In this document: positions 23,192 through 31,425 of the stretch, piece after piece | Position numbering within the stretch: the first letter of the stretch is position 1 | How the letters are laid out: each line of letters opens with the position of its first letter | From: Hymenobacter sp. IS2118 | GTDB taxonomy: Bacteria > Bacteroidota > Bacteroidia > Cytophagales > Hymenobacteraceae | NCBI RefSeq assembly: GCF_000715495.1 | Contig: NZ_JNLX01000083.1 | Location: forward strand, 1-41,066 | Direction of reading: 5' to 3' | DNA: 41,066 nt | Notes under the pieces: model-generated | What the model was told of the DNA's origin: nothing | The model's database searches: none | Seen by the model: only the letters and a program-made list of their open reading frames with translations | Translations under genes and position numbers: made by a program

Positions 23192-23989
23192 TTAACGAAG
23201 TGCAACGTTGCCGAGCGGCAGGCTGGCCGCGCCTACCACGTGGTGCGAAGCCTGTTCCTGCACCAGCACCACGGCCCGGAGGTTTTGAGGTTTCCAGCCC
23301 GCGTCGAGGATGAGCGGCACGGTGGCGGCGAAGGTGCCGTCGGCCGCTACGGTGCCCAGGGCGCGCAGGGAACGCACCACGGCACTATGGCGCAGCAAAC
23401 GCCCCGAATTCTCGCCCGCGCCCACCTGGCTCGACAGGCCGGTTTCGGTGAGGGCCAGCTGTACGGTGCTGGTTGGGGTGCCCGTGGGCAGGCTGTGTAC
23501 CTGCACGGTGAGCGCGCCATTGGCGGCGCGGGCCAGGGCCACGGTGGCGCGGGGCGCCCTGGCGGCCTTGGTCGCGGCAGCCAGCAGGGCGGCGCGCTGG
23601 CTGCCCACCAGCTCGTAGCGGCCGTTCACTACTGCCTGCGGGGTGTAGCTGCCCGTGCCGAAGCCCTGGGCGTACCAACGCTGGCGCTCGGTGAACTGGG
23701 CCGAGGAAAAGGCGTCCTTCCAGCCCAGACGGTTCCAGTAGTCTACGTGCTGACCCAGGGCAATAATCTCCACGCCGGGCACCGACTGCGCCGCTTCCAT
23801 CTCGCGCAGCGCCGCGTCGGCTGCCGGGCACGAAGAGCATCCCTCGGAGGTGAACAGCTCCACTACCACGGGCACGGGCGGGGTGGCCGCGCCGGACTGC
23901 GGCGGCGGGTAGCCGGGGCGGGAACTCATCGGGACAGCGGCGGCGGCGGCGGCCAGAAGCAGCAGCGAAGCCCAGGCAAACCGTTTCAT
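23192..23989 (-). CDS. DUF1223 thioredoxin-fold secreted protein
   Basis: A 265-residue protein with a signal-like hydrophobic N-terminus (MKRFAWASLLLLAAAAAAVP) and a DUF1223 domain: VVVELFTSEGCSSCPAAD, HVDYWNRLGWKDAFSS, QRWYAQGFGTGSYTPQAVVNG. The CSSC is a thioredoxin-like Cys-x-x-Cys, suggesting periplasmic thiol chemistry, though family function is unproven. The frame extends upstream to 24076, but ATG 23989 starts a proper signal peptide, so it is preferred. It heads the trio with the DM13 and barrel genes and diverges from an ECF sigma gene. Confidence 0.85.
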   Translation of the reverse strand: MKRFAWASLLLLAAAAAAVPMSSRPGYPPPQSGAATPPVPVVVELFTSEGCSSCPAADAALREMEAAQSVPGVEIIALGQHVDYWNRLGWKDAFSSAQFTERQRWYAQGFGTGSYTPQAVVNGRYELVGSQRAALLAAATKAARAPRATVALARAANGALTVQVHSLPTGTPTSTVQLALTETGLSSQVGAGENSGRLLRHSAVVRSLRALGTVAADGTFAATVPLILDAGWKPQNLRAVVLVQEQASHHVVGAASLPLGNVALR

Positions 23990-24260
23990 TGGCGGCGGGT
24001 TTAGTGGGTTAAAGAATGTGGCGGCGGCGCTGCCACGGGCGGATGGACGCCGACCCGCCCCGCACCTTACACGCAACGTCTGGTTTTCGTGAACAGCCGG
24101 GCGGGCCGGTGGCCGCAGATTTGTACGGCGGTACTATGTTGCCCGGTTTTACATCAAAACAGTGATAAGCGCTGGCAGGAGCAGCGGTATTTTTGGCGCA
24201 GCCAATAACCACCCCGCTTGACGCATTCCCTTTTCCCGAGCCTAACTTGCTGCCCTGCTT

Positions 24261-24908
24261 ATGGATAATGTTGACAAGGCGCTGCTCGCGACACCCGTAA
24301 CCGCGCCCGAACCCCGGCAGTGGCCGGCCCGCTTCGGTGACGAGCTGTACCGCTTTGCCCTGGGGCGGGTGACGGACGCCGTGGCCGCCGAAGAGCTGGT
24401 GCAGGAAACCTTCGTGAGTGCCCTCGCGGCGCTCCCCTCGTTTCGGGGGCAGGCGTCGGAGCGCACGTGGCTGTTTGCCATTCTCAAGCGTAAAATAATT
24501 GACCACTACCGCCGGCAAGCCCGTTCGCCCTTCGTTTCCCTGGCATCTGCCGCCGATGAGGAAGCGCCGGAGTCGCGGTTTTTCCATGCCCGGGGCGGAC
24601 ATTGGCGCGAAGAAGAGTACCCCACGGACTGGGAGGTGGGCAGTGAGGAGGGCCGCGGCGACGTGCTCCTGGAACAGCAGGAATTTCACGCCATCCTGCA
24701 GCGCTGCCAGCAGCGCCTGCCGCCCCAGCAGCTGGCCGTGTTCGTGCTACGCTTCGTAGAAGAGCTGCCGGCCGAAGATATCTGTCAGGAATTACGTATC
24801 ACCCCGTCCAACTATTGGGTCATCGTTCACCGGGCCAAACTGCAGCTGCGCCGCTGCCTCGAAAAAAACTGGTTTCAGGACCCGGCCGCCGCCAAAGCAA
24901 AAAAATGA
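24261..24908 (+). CDS. ECF-type RNA polymerase sigma factor
   Basis: A 215-residue sigma-70 family factor without region 1 or 3. Region 2 covers about 25-90 (LYRFALGRVTDAVAAEELVQETFVSAL, then RTWLFAILKRKIIDHYRRQAR) and region 4 about 140-205 (LPPQQLAVFVLRFVEELPAEDICQEL, then SNYWVIVHRAKLQLRRCLE). A His/Glu-rich linker separates them. ATG overlap with the downstream zinc-finger gene suggests a sigma/anti-sigma pair. A TATTTTTG box at 24189-24196 is a possible promoter but lacks a spaced TTG. The divergent DUF1223 trio is a plausible target (inference). Confidence 0.92.
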   Translation: MDNVDKALLATPVTAPEPRQWPARFGDELYRFALGRVTDAVAAEELVQETFVSALAALPSFRGQASERTWLFAILKRKIIDHYRRQARSPFVSLASAADEEAPESRFFHARGGHWREEEYPTDWEVGSEEGRGDVLLEQQEFHAILQRCQQRLPPQQLAVFVLRFVEELPAEDICQELRITPSNYWVIVHRAKLQLRRCLEKNWFQDPAAAKAKK

Positions 24909-25195
24909 GCAACGCCTTCTTCCTTTTCAACTGCCAGCAAGCCACCCTGCTCCTGGAGCGCCGCGCCGACGAGAGGCTATCTGCCCCAACCCGCGTTCAG
25001 CTGTGGGCCCACCTGAAGCTGTGCCCGCTCTGCCGGCGCTACGAGGCGCAGAGCCGCCTGCTGGCGCGGCAGGCGCGGCCCGCCGCTGAGGCCCCGGTGC
25101 CGGACACTTTGCAGCTGCCTGCCGCTGCCCGTCGTCGTTTGCAGCAGCTGGTTGATGCCCACGCCGGTGGTCCCGGCTCTGACAATCACGCATAA
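24905..25195 (+). CDS. Zinc-finger anti-sigma-like protein
   Basis: A 96-residue soluble protein with the zf-HC2 pattern HLKLCPLC (His-x3-Cys-x2-Cys) at about 37-44 and an N-terminal Cys at 9, giving the Zn-binding set of zinc anti-sigma domains. The start ATG overlaps the sigma stop as ATGA, which supports translational coupling and an anti-sigma role for the preceding ECF factor. There is no membrane segment, so it would be a cytoplasmic sensor, possibly redox-responsive through the zinc site (inference). Confidence 0.82.
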   Translation: MSNAFFLFNCQQATLLLERRADERLSAPTRVQLWAHLKLCPLCRRYEAQSRLLARQARPAAEAPVPDTLQLPAAARRRLQQLVDAHAGGPGSDNHA

Positions 25196-25246
25196 AGCTG
25201 GTCTGGTACTCGGGTCGGGCGTGGCGCTGCCAGTCGCCGCCACCGA

Positions 25247-25720
25247 TTAGGAAAGTGTGAGCAGCCCCGAAATCCCTTTGACGTTTAATCGGGCAAAGCG
25301 TCTGACCCGCTCAAACCGGACCTGGGTTTCGGCCAGCTCGTCGTCCTTGGCTTGCGGGGTGGAGGCGTGCGAATCAAGCAGCTCAAACACGGACGCCGCG
25401 ATGTCGATGTACCCCAGCAGCAGCAGGTAGAGCTGCTTTTTTTCGGCTTCCGAATAATTTTTGGTGCGGATGGCCTTGGTGAGCGTATCGAGCTGCGTGG
25501 TTTCGTCCGTGAACAGGTCGCGCAGGGTCTGGCGCTCCCGGCTGTAGTCGGCCAGCTGCTCGGCCGTAGCCGAAGAGGCAGCAAAGGGCACCGTGTCTGC
25601 AAATGCCACCGCCTTCCGAAACGCAGCTTCGGCCGCGTACACGGTGGCCAAGTGTTTTTCCAGGCTGGTCCATAGCCCCAGGCGGGCTTTGTCGAAAACG
25701 GTAGGGGCGGGGCTGTCCAC
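25247..25720 (-). CDS. Uncharacterised helical protein
   Basis: A 157-residue soluble, predominantly alpha-helical protein that I do not recognise. It has no signal peptide, membrane helix or cysteine. Two charged helical stretches are visible: about 60-105 (LADYSRERQTLRDLF, then EAEKKQLYLLLLGY) and about 110-145 (VFELLDSHAST, then VRFERVRRFARLNV). The ATG at 25720 is followed by MDSPAPTVFDKARLG; a TACCTTTG box lies 27-34 bp upstream on the minus strand, which supports expression and this start. It is convergent with the sigma/anti-sigma pair and divergent from the DUF5700 gene. Confidence 0.7.
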   Translation of the reverse strand: MDSPAPTVFDKARLGLWTSLEKHLATVYAAEAAFRKAVAFADTVPFAASSATAEQLADYSRERQTLRDLFTDETTQLDTLTKAIRTKNYSEAEKKQLYLLLLGYIDIAASVFELLDSHASTPQAKDDELAETQVRFERVRRFARLNVKGISGLLTLS

Positions 25721-25746
25721 GGAAGTTTGCTTGAGGTGATGAGCCG

Positions 25747-25754
25747 CAAAGGTA
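25747..25754 (-). promoter_or_regulatory. TACCTTTG -7 box of the uncharacterised gene
   Basis: The minus strand reads TACCTTTG, an exact TAnnTTTG match, 26 bp upstream of the start codon. A well-placed TTG is not seen. Confidence 0.45.
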
Positions 25755-25859
25755 CCCGCCGGCCAACGAGCTGGGTCATTGGCTACCGGTTGGTGCCAGC
25801 GGCGCGCATTGGGCAGCGCGGTGCATCTTTAGGCTCCCGTAATTTTCTATTCTGTTTCG

Positions 25860-26948
25860 ATGTCTTCCTTCTTCTGGCGCTCCCTGGTTGTACTGGTCCT
25901 GCTACTGGCCGCTGGCCCCGGCCGCGCTCAAACCGTTAATGTTGATGCCGCGACGCGGTATTGGGAAATGACGGATGCCCTGCGGCAGGACAAACCCCTC
26001 ACCGACGCGGCTTGGCAGGATTTTCTGGAGATTCCGGGCAATAAAATTTACGTGCGCGGCATTTACTCCGCCGCCGATTTGGTGCGCTACCGCAAGGCCA
26101 TCGAAGTGGTGTATATGCCCCGCCACGACTCATTGCGCCAAGCCAAGCTGGCGGCCAAGGTGTGGTACTACCTCATGGTGAACGACTACAAGGAGCGGGA
26201 GCCCGAATACCGCACTTACGTGGCCAGCCTGACTCAAAACAGCGTGGCCGTGGACCTGATGTACCAGTATGCCTACCAGCAACTGCCCCCGGCCAACCGC
26301 ACCAAAGTAGCTAAACTCAACCTGTACTACGTGGCCCTGGGCAACGATGCGACCTCGCAGCAGGAAGGTATTTTCTACAGCCTGCGCGCCGTGCTCGATG
26401 CCAATGAGGTGAAGCGCGGCCTGCTGGAAGGCCACGAGATGTACCACCAGCTACAGCCCGGCCGCGAATTCGGCTCCATCGCACCCGACGACGAGGGGCT
26501 GCTGCAAATCCTGGTCAGCATGCAAAACGAAGGCATTGCCGACCAGATTGACAAGCCCCTGACCATGGCCCAGCCCGGCGACCCGCACGGCATCCGCGAT
26601 TGGGCCCTGACTCCGGCCCCGGTATTCATTCAGCGCATGGATTCCGCCATTCAGGCGCGGGCGCGCGGCGGAACCGCCGCCACCATCCGCTGGTACCGTC
26701 GGCTCTCCAATGGCTCCAACGGCCACCTGCCGGGCTTTTTCATGTCGAGCGCCATCGTCCGCAACGGCTACAACAAGCCAATGCTGGCCCGGTCCGATAA
26801 TCCTTTCGCCTTCGTACTGCTCTACCAAAAAGCGGCGAAGAAGGACAAAACCCCACTACCCCGCTTCTCTGACACCTCCATTCGCTACCTGAAGGAGCTG
26901 AAACGAAAATACATTCAGCGGCAGTTATCAATGAGCAATTATCAATGA
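25860..26948 (+). CDS. DUF5700-type putative zinc metallopeptidase, secreted
   Basis: A 362-residue protein with a Sec signal peptide (SLVVLVLLLAAGPGRAQ, cleavage near RAQ-TV). HEMYH at 192-196 is an HExxH zinc-peptidase motif, and NEGIADQI (E224) downstream provides a plausible third ligand as in gluzincins. The arrangement fits the DUF5700 putative Zn-dependent protease family of Bacteroidota. Substrate is unknown. The last nine residues (RQLSMSNYQ) are encoded by the adjacent word-repeat element, so the C-terminus has been extended or rewritten by the repeat; KYIQ is the probable ancestral end region (inference). Confidence 0.8.
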   Translation: MSSFFWRSLVVLVLLLAAGPGRAQTVNVDAATRYWEMTDALRQDKPLTDAAWQDFLEIPGNKIYVRGIYSAADLVRYRKAIEVVYMPRHDSLRQAKLAAKVWYYLMVNDYKEREPEYRTYVASLTQNSVAVDLMYQYAYQQLPPANRTKVAKLNLYYVALGNDATSQQEGIFYSLRAVLDANEVKRGLLEGHEMYHQLQPGREFGSIAPDDEGLLQILVSMQNEGIADQIDKPLTMAQPGDPHGIRDWALTPAPVFIQRMDSAIQARARGGTAATIRWYRRLSNGSNGHLPGFFMSSAIVRNGYNKPMLARSDNPFAFVLLYQKAAKKDKTPLPRFSDTSIRYLKELKRKYIQRQLSMSNYQ

Positions 26949-26990
26949 GCAGTGAACAATGAGCCGTCCATTGTTCACTGTTCACTGCCC
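26925..26990. repeat. Word-repeat inverted element between DUF5700 and truA genes
   Basis: The words TTATCAATGAGCA and CAGTGAACAATG recur in tandem on the left, and their complements TTGTTCACTG / TTCACTGCCC on the right. A perfect 12-bp pair is 26950-26961 with 26969-26980, 7-nt loop. The element contains the stop codons and last codons of both convergent genes. Confidence 0.75.
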
Positions 26991-27754
26991 AATGTTACCT
27001 GCTCATCTGGCACCACACCTTCCTCGTACTCCACCTGGCTCAGAAACAGGCCCTGGGCCGGGGCCGCGCCGCCCGCATCCACGCGCCGCTGGGCCCAGAG
27101 CAGCGCCTGAAACTGGCGCGGCGTGAGCTTACCCCGGCCCACGTCGAGCAGCGTGCCCACCACCAGCCGCACCATGCCCCGCACAAAGCGGTTGGCCCGG
27201 ATGCGGAATACCCAGCCGCCCGGCGCCGCGTGCCAGCCAGCGGCCGTGCAGTAGCACACGTAATGGTTTTCGCCCCCTTTTACCTTCGAGAAAGTGGTGA
27301 AATCGAACTGCCCCAGCAGGTAGCCGGCCGCCTCGTTCATGGCGGCCACGTCCAGCGGGCGGTCCACGTACAGGGCCTGGTCGCGGCGGAAGGGGTTGGG
27401 CTGCGTCACCACGAAATACTCGTAGTTGCGCTCCTCGGCCGAAAAGCGGGCGTGGGCATTGTGGGCCACCGGGTGCAGGCGCAGGGCGCCGATGTCGGTT
27501 GGCAGGGCGCGGCGCAGACGGTAGAGCAGCACCTCCAGCGTCAGGGTGTCGGGCAGGTCGGCGTCGAAGTGCGCTACCTGGTGGCTGGCGTGCACGCCCG
27601 TATCGGTGCGGCCGCTGCCCAGGCAGTGCACGGGCTGGCGCAGCACCTGCGAGAGGCAGCGGTCCACTTCAGCCTGCACGGTGAGGGTGTTGGGCTGCAC
27701 CTGCCAGCCGTGGTAATTGGTGCCGTCGTAGGCGAGATGGAGGAAGTATCGCAT
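26975..27754 (-). CDS. truA: tRNA pseudouridine synthase A
   Basis: A 259-residue TruA enzyme: MRYFLHLAYDGTNYHGWQ is the family start, GSGRTDTGVHASHQ contains the catalytic Asp51, and later FTTFSKVKGG and IRANRFVRGMVRLVVGTLL are typical. It isomerises uridines at positions 38-40 of the tRNA anticodon stem. Length is normal. Its last residues (VTLGSEQ) come from the word-repeat element shared with the convergent DUF5700 gene. The gene is followed upstream (toward 28303) by a GNAT gene on the same strand, 9 bp away, so the two are probably co-transcribed. Confidence 0.95.
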   Translation of the reverse strand: MRYFLHLAYDGTNYHGWQVQPNTLTVQAEVDRCLSQVLRQPVHCLGSGRTDTGVHASHQVAHFDADLPDTLTLEVLLYRLRRALPTDIGALRLHPVAHNAHARFSAEERNYEYFVVTQPNPFRRDQALYVDRPLDVAAMNEAAGYLLGQFDFTTFSKVKGGENHYVCYCTAAGWHAAPGGWVFRIRANRFVRGMVRLVVGTLLDVGRGKLTPRQFQALLWAQRRVDAGGAAPAQGLFLSQVEYEEGVVPDEQVTLGSEQ

Positions 27755-27763
27755 GAGAATAAA

Positions 27764-28303
27764 TCAGCGCACCAGCGCGTACAGCAGGCCATCCAGGGTG
27801 TGCCCGTCTTTGGTGATGGCCTGTTTTAGGCGTGCTTCCAGCACGAAGCCGGCCTTTTCGAGCACGCGCCCGGAGGCCGGGTTGTGCGCAAACACCAGCG
27901 CGTAGAGACGGACCAGGTCAAAATTGGCCAGCCCGTAAGCCGTAATGGCTTGCACCGCCGCCGTAGCCAGGCCCCGGCCCCAATGCGCCCGGCCCACCCA
28001 GTAGCCTATTTCCGCCGACCGTCGCCGGACATCCGTTTTAAACCGCAGGCTGATACTACCTACAGCCTCGCCCGCTACCTCCAGGCACCAGTGCAGGTCC
28101 GAGCCTGCGGGCGCCGCTGCCAGCGTAGCGAGGTACTGTTTGGCGTCTGTCAACGCGTAAGGATGGGGAATCCGGTCGCCCAGATTTTGCCACACCAGCC
28201 GGTCGTTGGCGTGGCGGGCCAGCGCGGGCGCATCGGCAGGCCCGAAGGGGCGCAGCCGCGCGCTCGCTTCGGGCAACAGCAGCACGGGCACGACGGGCGG
28301 CAC
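27764..28303 (-). CDS. GNAT-family N-acetyltransferase (RimJ/RimL type)
   Basis: About 179 residues. LLPEASARLRPFGPADAPALARHAND is the N-terminal strand and helix of RimL-like acetyltransferases; AEIGYWVGRAHWGRGLATAAVQAI holds the acetyl-CoA-binding R/QxxGxG/A-like loop (WGRGLAT), and NPASGRVLEKAGFVLEARL is the closing motif. It transfers acetyl groups to an amine on a protein N-terminus or small molecule; the substrate is unknown. The frame continues upstream over the thiolase stop to 28357, but that part encodes an Arg-rich stretch; a GTG at 28303 is the more likely start, with GTG codons a few residues further in as alternatives. It is 5 bp downstream of the thiolase gene. Confidence 0.85.
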   Translation of the reverse strand: MPPVVPVLLLPEASARLRPFGPADAPALARHANDRLVWQNLGDRIPHPYALTDAKQYLATLAAAPAGSDLHWCLEVAGEAVGSISLRFKTDVRRRSAEIGYWVGRAHWGRGLATAAVQAITAYGLANFDLVRLYALVFAHNPASGRVLEKAGFVLEARLKQAITKDGHTLDGLLYALVR

Positions 28304-28308
28304 GGCGG

Positions 28309-29514
<1,206 letters not shown>

Positions 29515-29605
29515 TCGACGTATCAATATGCGGCGCAAGCGCCGGATGGGACTAAATTTGTGGCCCCGGATTAAGCCCGGACCACGTTCTACACTTACAA
29601 CAAAG

Positions 29606-30079
29606 ATGATACAAAGAATCCAAAGCGTGTTTTTACTGTTGCTGGCGCTGGCCATGCTCAGCGTGCTCGTGTTGCCCCTGTGGCACAAAGTCGACGGCCT
29701 TACGGGCCAGGAGCTCACCCTCACGGCCTTCGGCTTTCAAGCCGCCGGCCCGGCGGTAGCCGTGCCCACGGGGCCGGTTTGGCTCATTGGCTTACTGGCG
29801 GGGGCTTCGGCGGCAGTCGCGGTTTTTGAGATTTTTCAGTTTCGCAACCGCGCCAAGCAGCTTCTCCTGGGCTCGGTAAACCTGCTGCTCATTGTGGCCA
29901 CGCTGGGGGCGGCCTTCTACTTCTCCAATCAAGGCGAGCAGGCCCTCAACATCAAGCTGGAGGGCAAGGAGCTGGCCGGTTTCTACCTGCCCACCCTGGC
30001 CCTGCTGCTCAACCTGCTAGCCAACCGCTTCATCCGTCGCGACGAGCAGCTGGTACGTAGCGCCGACCGCCTGCGGTAG
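29606..30079 (+). CDS. DUF4293 membrane protein
   Basis: A 157-residue integral membrane protein with four predicted helices (about 7-27, 52-74, 87-108 and 123-142) and a charged C-terminus (RFIRRDEQLVRSADRL). The start MIQRIQSVFLLLLALAML matches the DUF4293 family of Bacteroidota; function unknown. The frame extends upstream to 29528, but ATG 29606 fits the family. It diverges from the thiolase gene; a TAAATTTG box lies at 29553-29560 without a spaced TTG. Confidence 0.85.
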   Translation: MIQRIQSVFLLLLALAMLSVLVLPLWHKVDGLTGQELTLTAFGFQAAGPAVAVPTGPVWLIGLLAGASAAVAVFEIFQFRNRAKQLLLGSVNLLLIVATLGAAFYFSNQGEQALNIKLEGKELAGFYLPTLALLLNLLANRFIRRDEQLVRSADRLR

Positions 30080-30086
30080 GCTCTTC

Positions 30087-30418
30087 TAAGCTGCAAGCCG
30101 CAAGCTTTGTAGTAGGAGCAACGGGCAACGGGCAGGTGGTGCTCGCGTGCTCCAACGCGCCTGGGCAGGCGTACCTGGCAGCCCGCTTTCAGACGCCGAA
30201 CGCGCCAAGGCGCGTTCCTACAGCCTGTGCTGCGTGCTGGTGCGGTTTCAACGTCAGGGCAGGAGCACGACTTCCCTTACACACGCCCCCCGAAACCAAA
30301 AAAACCGCTGTGTTAGTCATAGCGGTTTTTTTGGTTTCAAGTATCTGTGCGAAAGTAGGCGCACCTCGGATTTCAGCAAAGCATTAGAAAGCAGCCTGAG
30401 CTTGAAGCTTGCAGCTTA
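30087..30418. repeat. Gap with nested hairpins between DUF4293 and DUF4476 genes
   Basis: The 345-bp gene-free stretch 30080-30424 is bracketed by a perfect 12-bp inverted pair TAAGCTGCAAGC (30087-30098) and its complement (30407-30418). Inside are a 9-bp hairpin with a 2-nt loop (GAACGCGCC at 30198-30206 with 30209-30217) and an 18-bp terminator (30292-30338). I see no credible ORF in it. Confidence 0.65.
30292..30338. terminator. Bidirectional terminator, DUF4293/DUF4476
   Basis: A perfect 18-bp stem (30292-30309 with 30321-30338) with an 11-nt loop; A7 in the left arm and T7 in the right arm let it serve both converging genes. Confidence 0.85.
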
Positions 30419-30424
30419 CCCTGA

Positions 30425-31255
30425 CTACCGCCCCGCGCGCACGGCTTGCTGCACCTCCCGGATGCTGTCGTCGTACTGAAAGGCTTCGTAGATGCGGTAG
30501 AAGTTTTGCGGGTCGGCCACGCGCGGATGGGCAAACTTGGCCAGCTCCACCCGCGATGCCTCAAACTCCAGGCTCCGCAGCAGGCGCTTTAAGTCATCGG
30601 CCTGAATGCTGTTTTGGGTGAGCGCGTCTTTGGCAATGCTCAGCTTGCTGGCCTCGAAGGACCGTTGCTGCACGGCCTGCACCAACGCATCAACGTCCTG
30701 CGGCGTCATAATCCGGCGGCTGTTTTCGGCTGGGTTCGCATAATAGTCGCCATTGTTAGGTGTGTCATCATAGCCCGTGGCGGGCTGGTTGGCATTGTAG
30801 CCGTTGTCCTGGGCGTAGTTGCCGTTGCTGTTTTGGTCGTAGGGCGTGGGGCGGTTGTTGTAGCCGCCGCTGTGGTAGCCGTTGCCCTGGCCCCGGCCGG
30901 GGCCGTACAGGGCCACCGCCGCCACCTGCCGCAGGCCCAATGGCCGGCCGGGGCGCGTTACCAGTACAAACGTCGTTTCGAGGCCCGGCTCCAGCCAAAC
31001 GCGGCTCCGGAAGCGCACCACCCGGCCATAGGCCGTGGGTACGGTAAAATCGGCCCAGTGCAGGCCGGGCGCCAGCCGGTTCAGGTGCACCTGTCGGGCC
31101 GCGCCCCTGGTTACGGGCCGGCCATCGAGCACGAGGCCAAAGGGCACGCCGCGCTCCGAAGAAAAGTTGACGTTGGCCGCTGGCGGCGGATAAGCCAGCG
31201 CCGGAGCAATGGCGGCAAATAAGCCCACCAGAGCAAGAAGTAAAGCCTTTTTCAT
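30425..31255 (-). CDS. DUF4476 domain secreted protein
   Basis: A 276-residue protein: signal peptide (MKKALLLALVGLFAAIAPALA), a PEGA-like beta domain (about 25-115: NVNFSSERGVPFGLVLDGRPVT, then LAPGLHWADF), an Asn/Gly/Tyr-rich linker (about 120-178, NGYHSGGYNNRPTPYDQNSN) and a C-terminal DUF4476 domain (about 183-275: MTPQDVDALVQAVQQRSFEA, then KRLLRSLEFEASRVELAKFA). DUF4476 domains occur on many Bacteroidota secreted proteins; function unknown. The stop is 6 bp from the repeat and follows the terminator at 30292. Confidence 0.85.
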   Translation of the reverse strand: MKKALLLALVGLFAAIAPALAYPPPAANVNFSSERGVPFGLVLDGRPVTRGAARQVHLNRLAPGLHWADFTVPTAYGRVVRFRSRVWLEPGLETTFVLVTRPGRPLGLRQVAAVALYGPGRGQGNGYHSGGYNNRPTPYDQNSNGNYAQDNGYNANQPATGYDDTPNNGDYYANPAENSRRIMTPQDVDALVQAVQQRSFEASKLSIAKDALTQNSIQADDLKRLLRSLEFEASRVELAKFAHPRVADPQNFYRIYEAFQYDDSIREVQQAVRAGR

Positions 31256-31368
31256 GGCGTTAAAAAATCAGACTGCCCGGTGATATCGGGCGCTGATTTC
31301 ACCATTTTCAAAACCTATGCCATGTTTGGAACAACCGTATTCACTCCCGGTTATCAGACAGAATTATA

Positions 31369-31410
31369 AAGCAAAAGGCCCTGAAATGCGAATTACAGGG
31401 CCTTTTGCTT
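31369..31410 (-). terminator. Terminator of the PorE-like gene
   Basis: A perfect 15-bp stem AAGCAAAAGGCCCTG with its complement (31369-31383 and 31396-31410), 12-nt loop, immediately 3' of the OmpA-family gene; T-rich sequence follows on the minus strand. Confidence 0.85.
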
Positions 31411-31425
31411 CAATCAGCGGGAAGC

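Noticed and set aside
29515..29724. N-terminal extension of the thiolase frame to 29724
   Set aside because: It overlaps the divergent DUF4293 gene; the conserved thiolase N-terminus begins at 29514.
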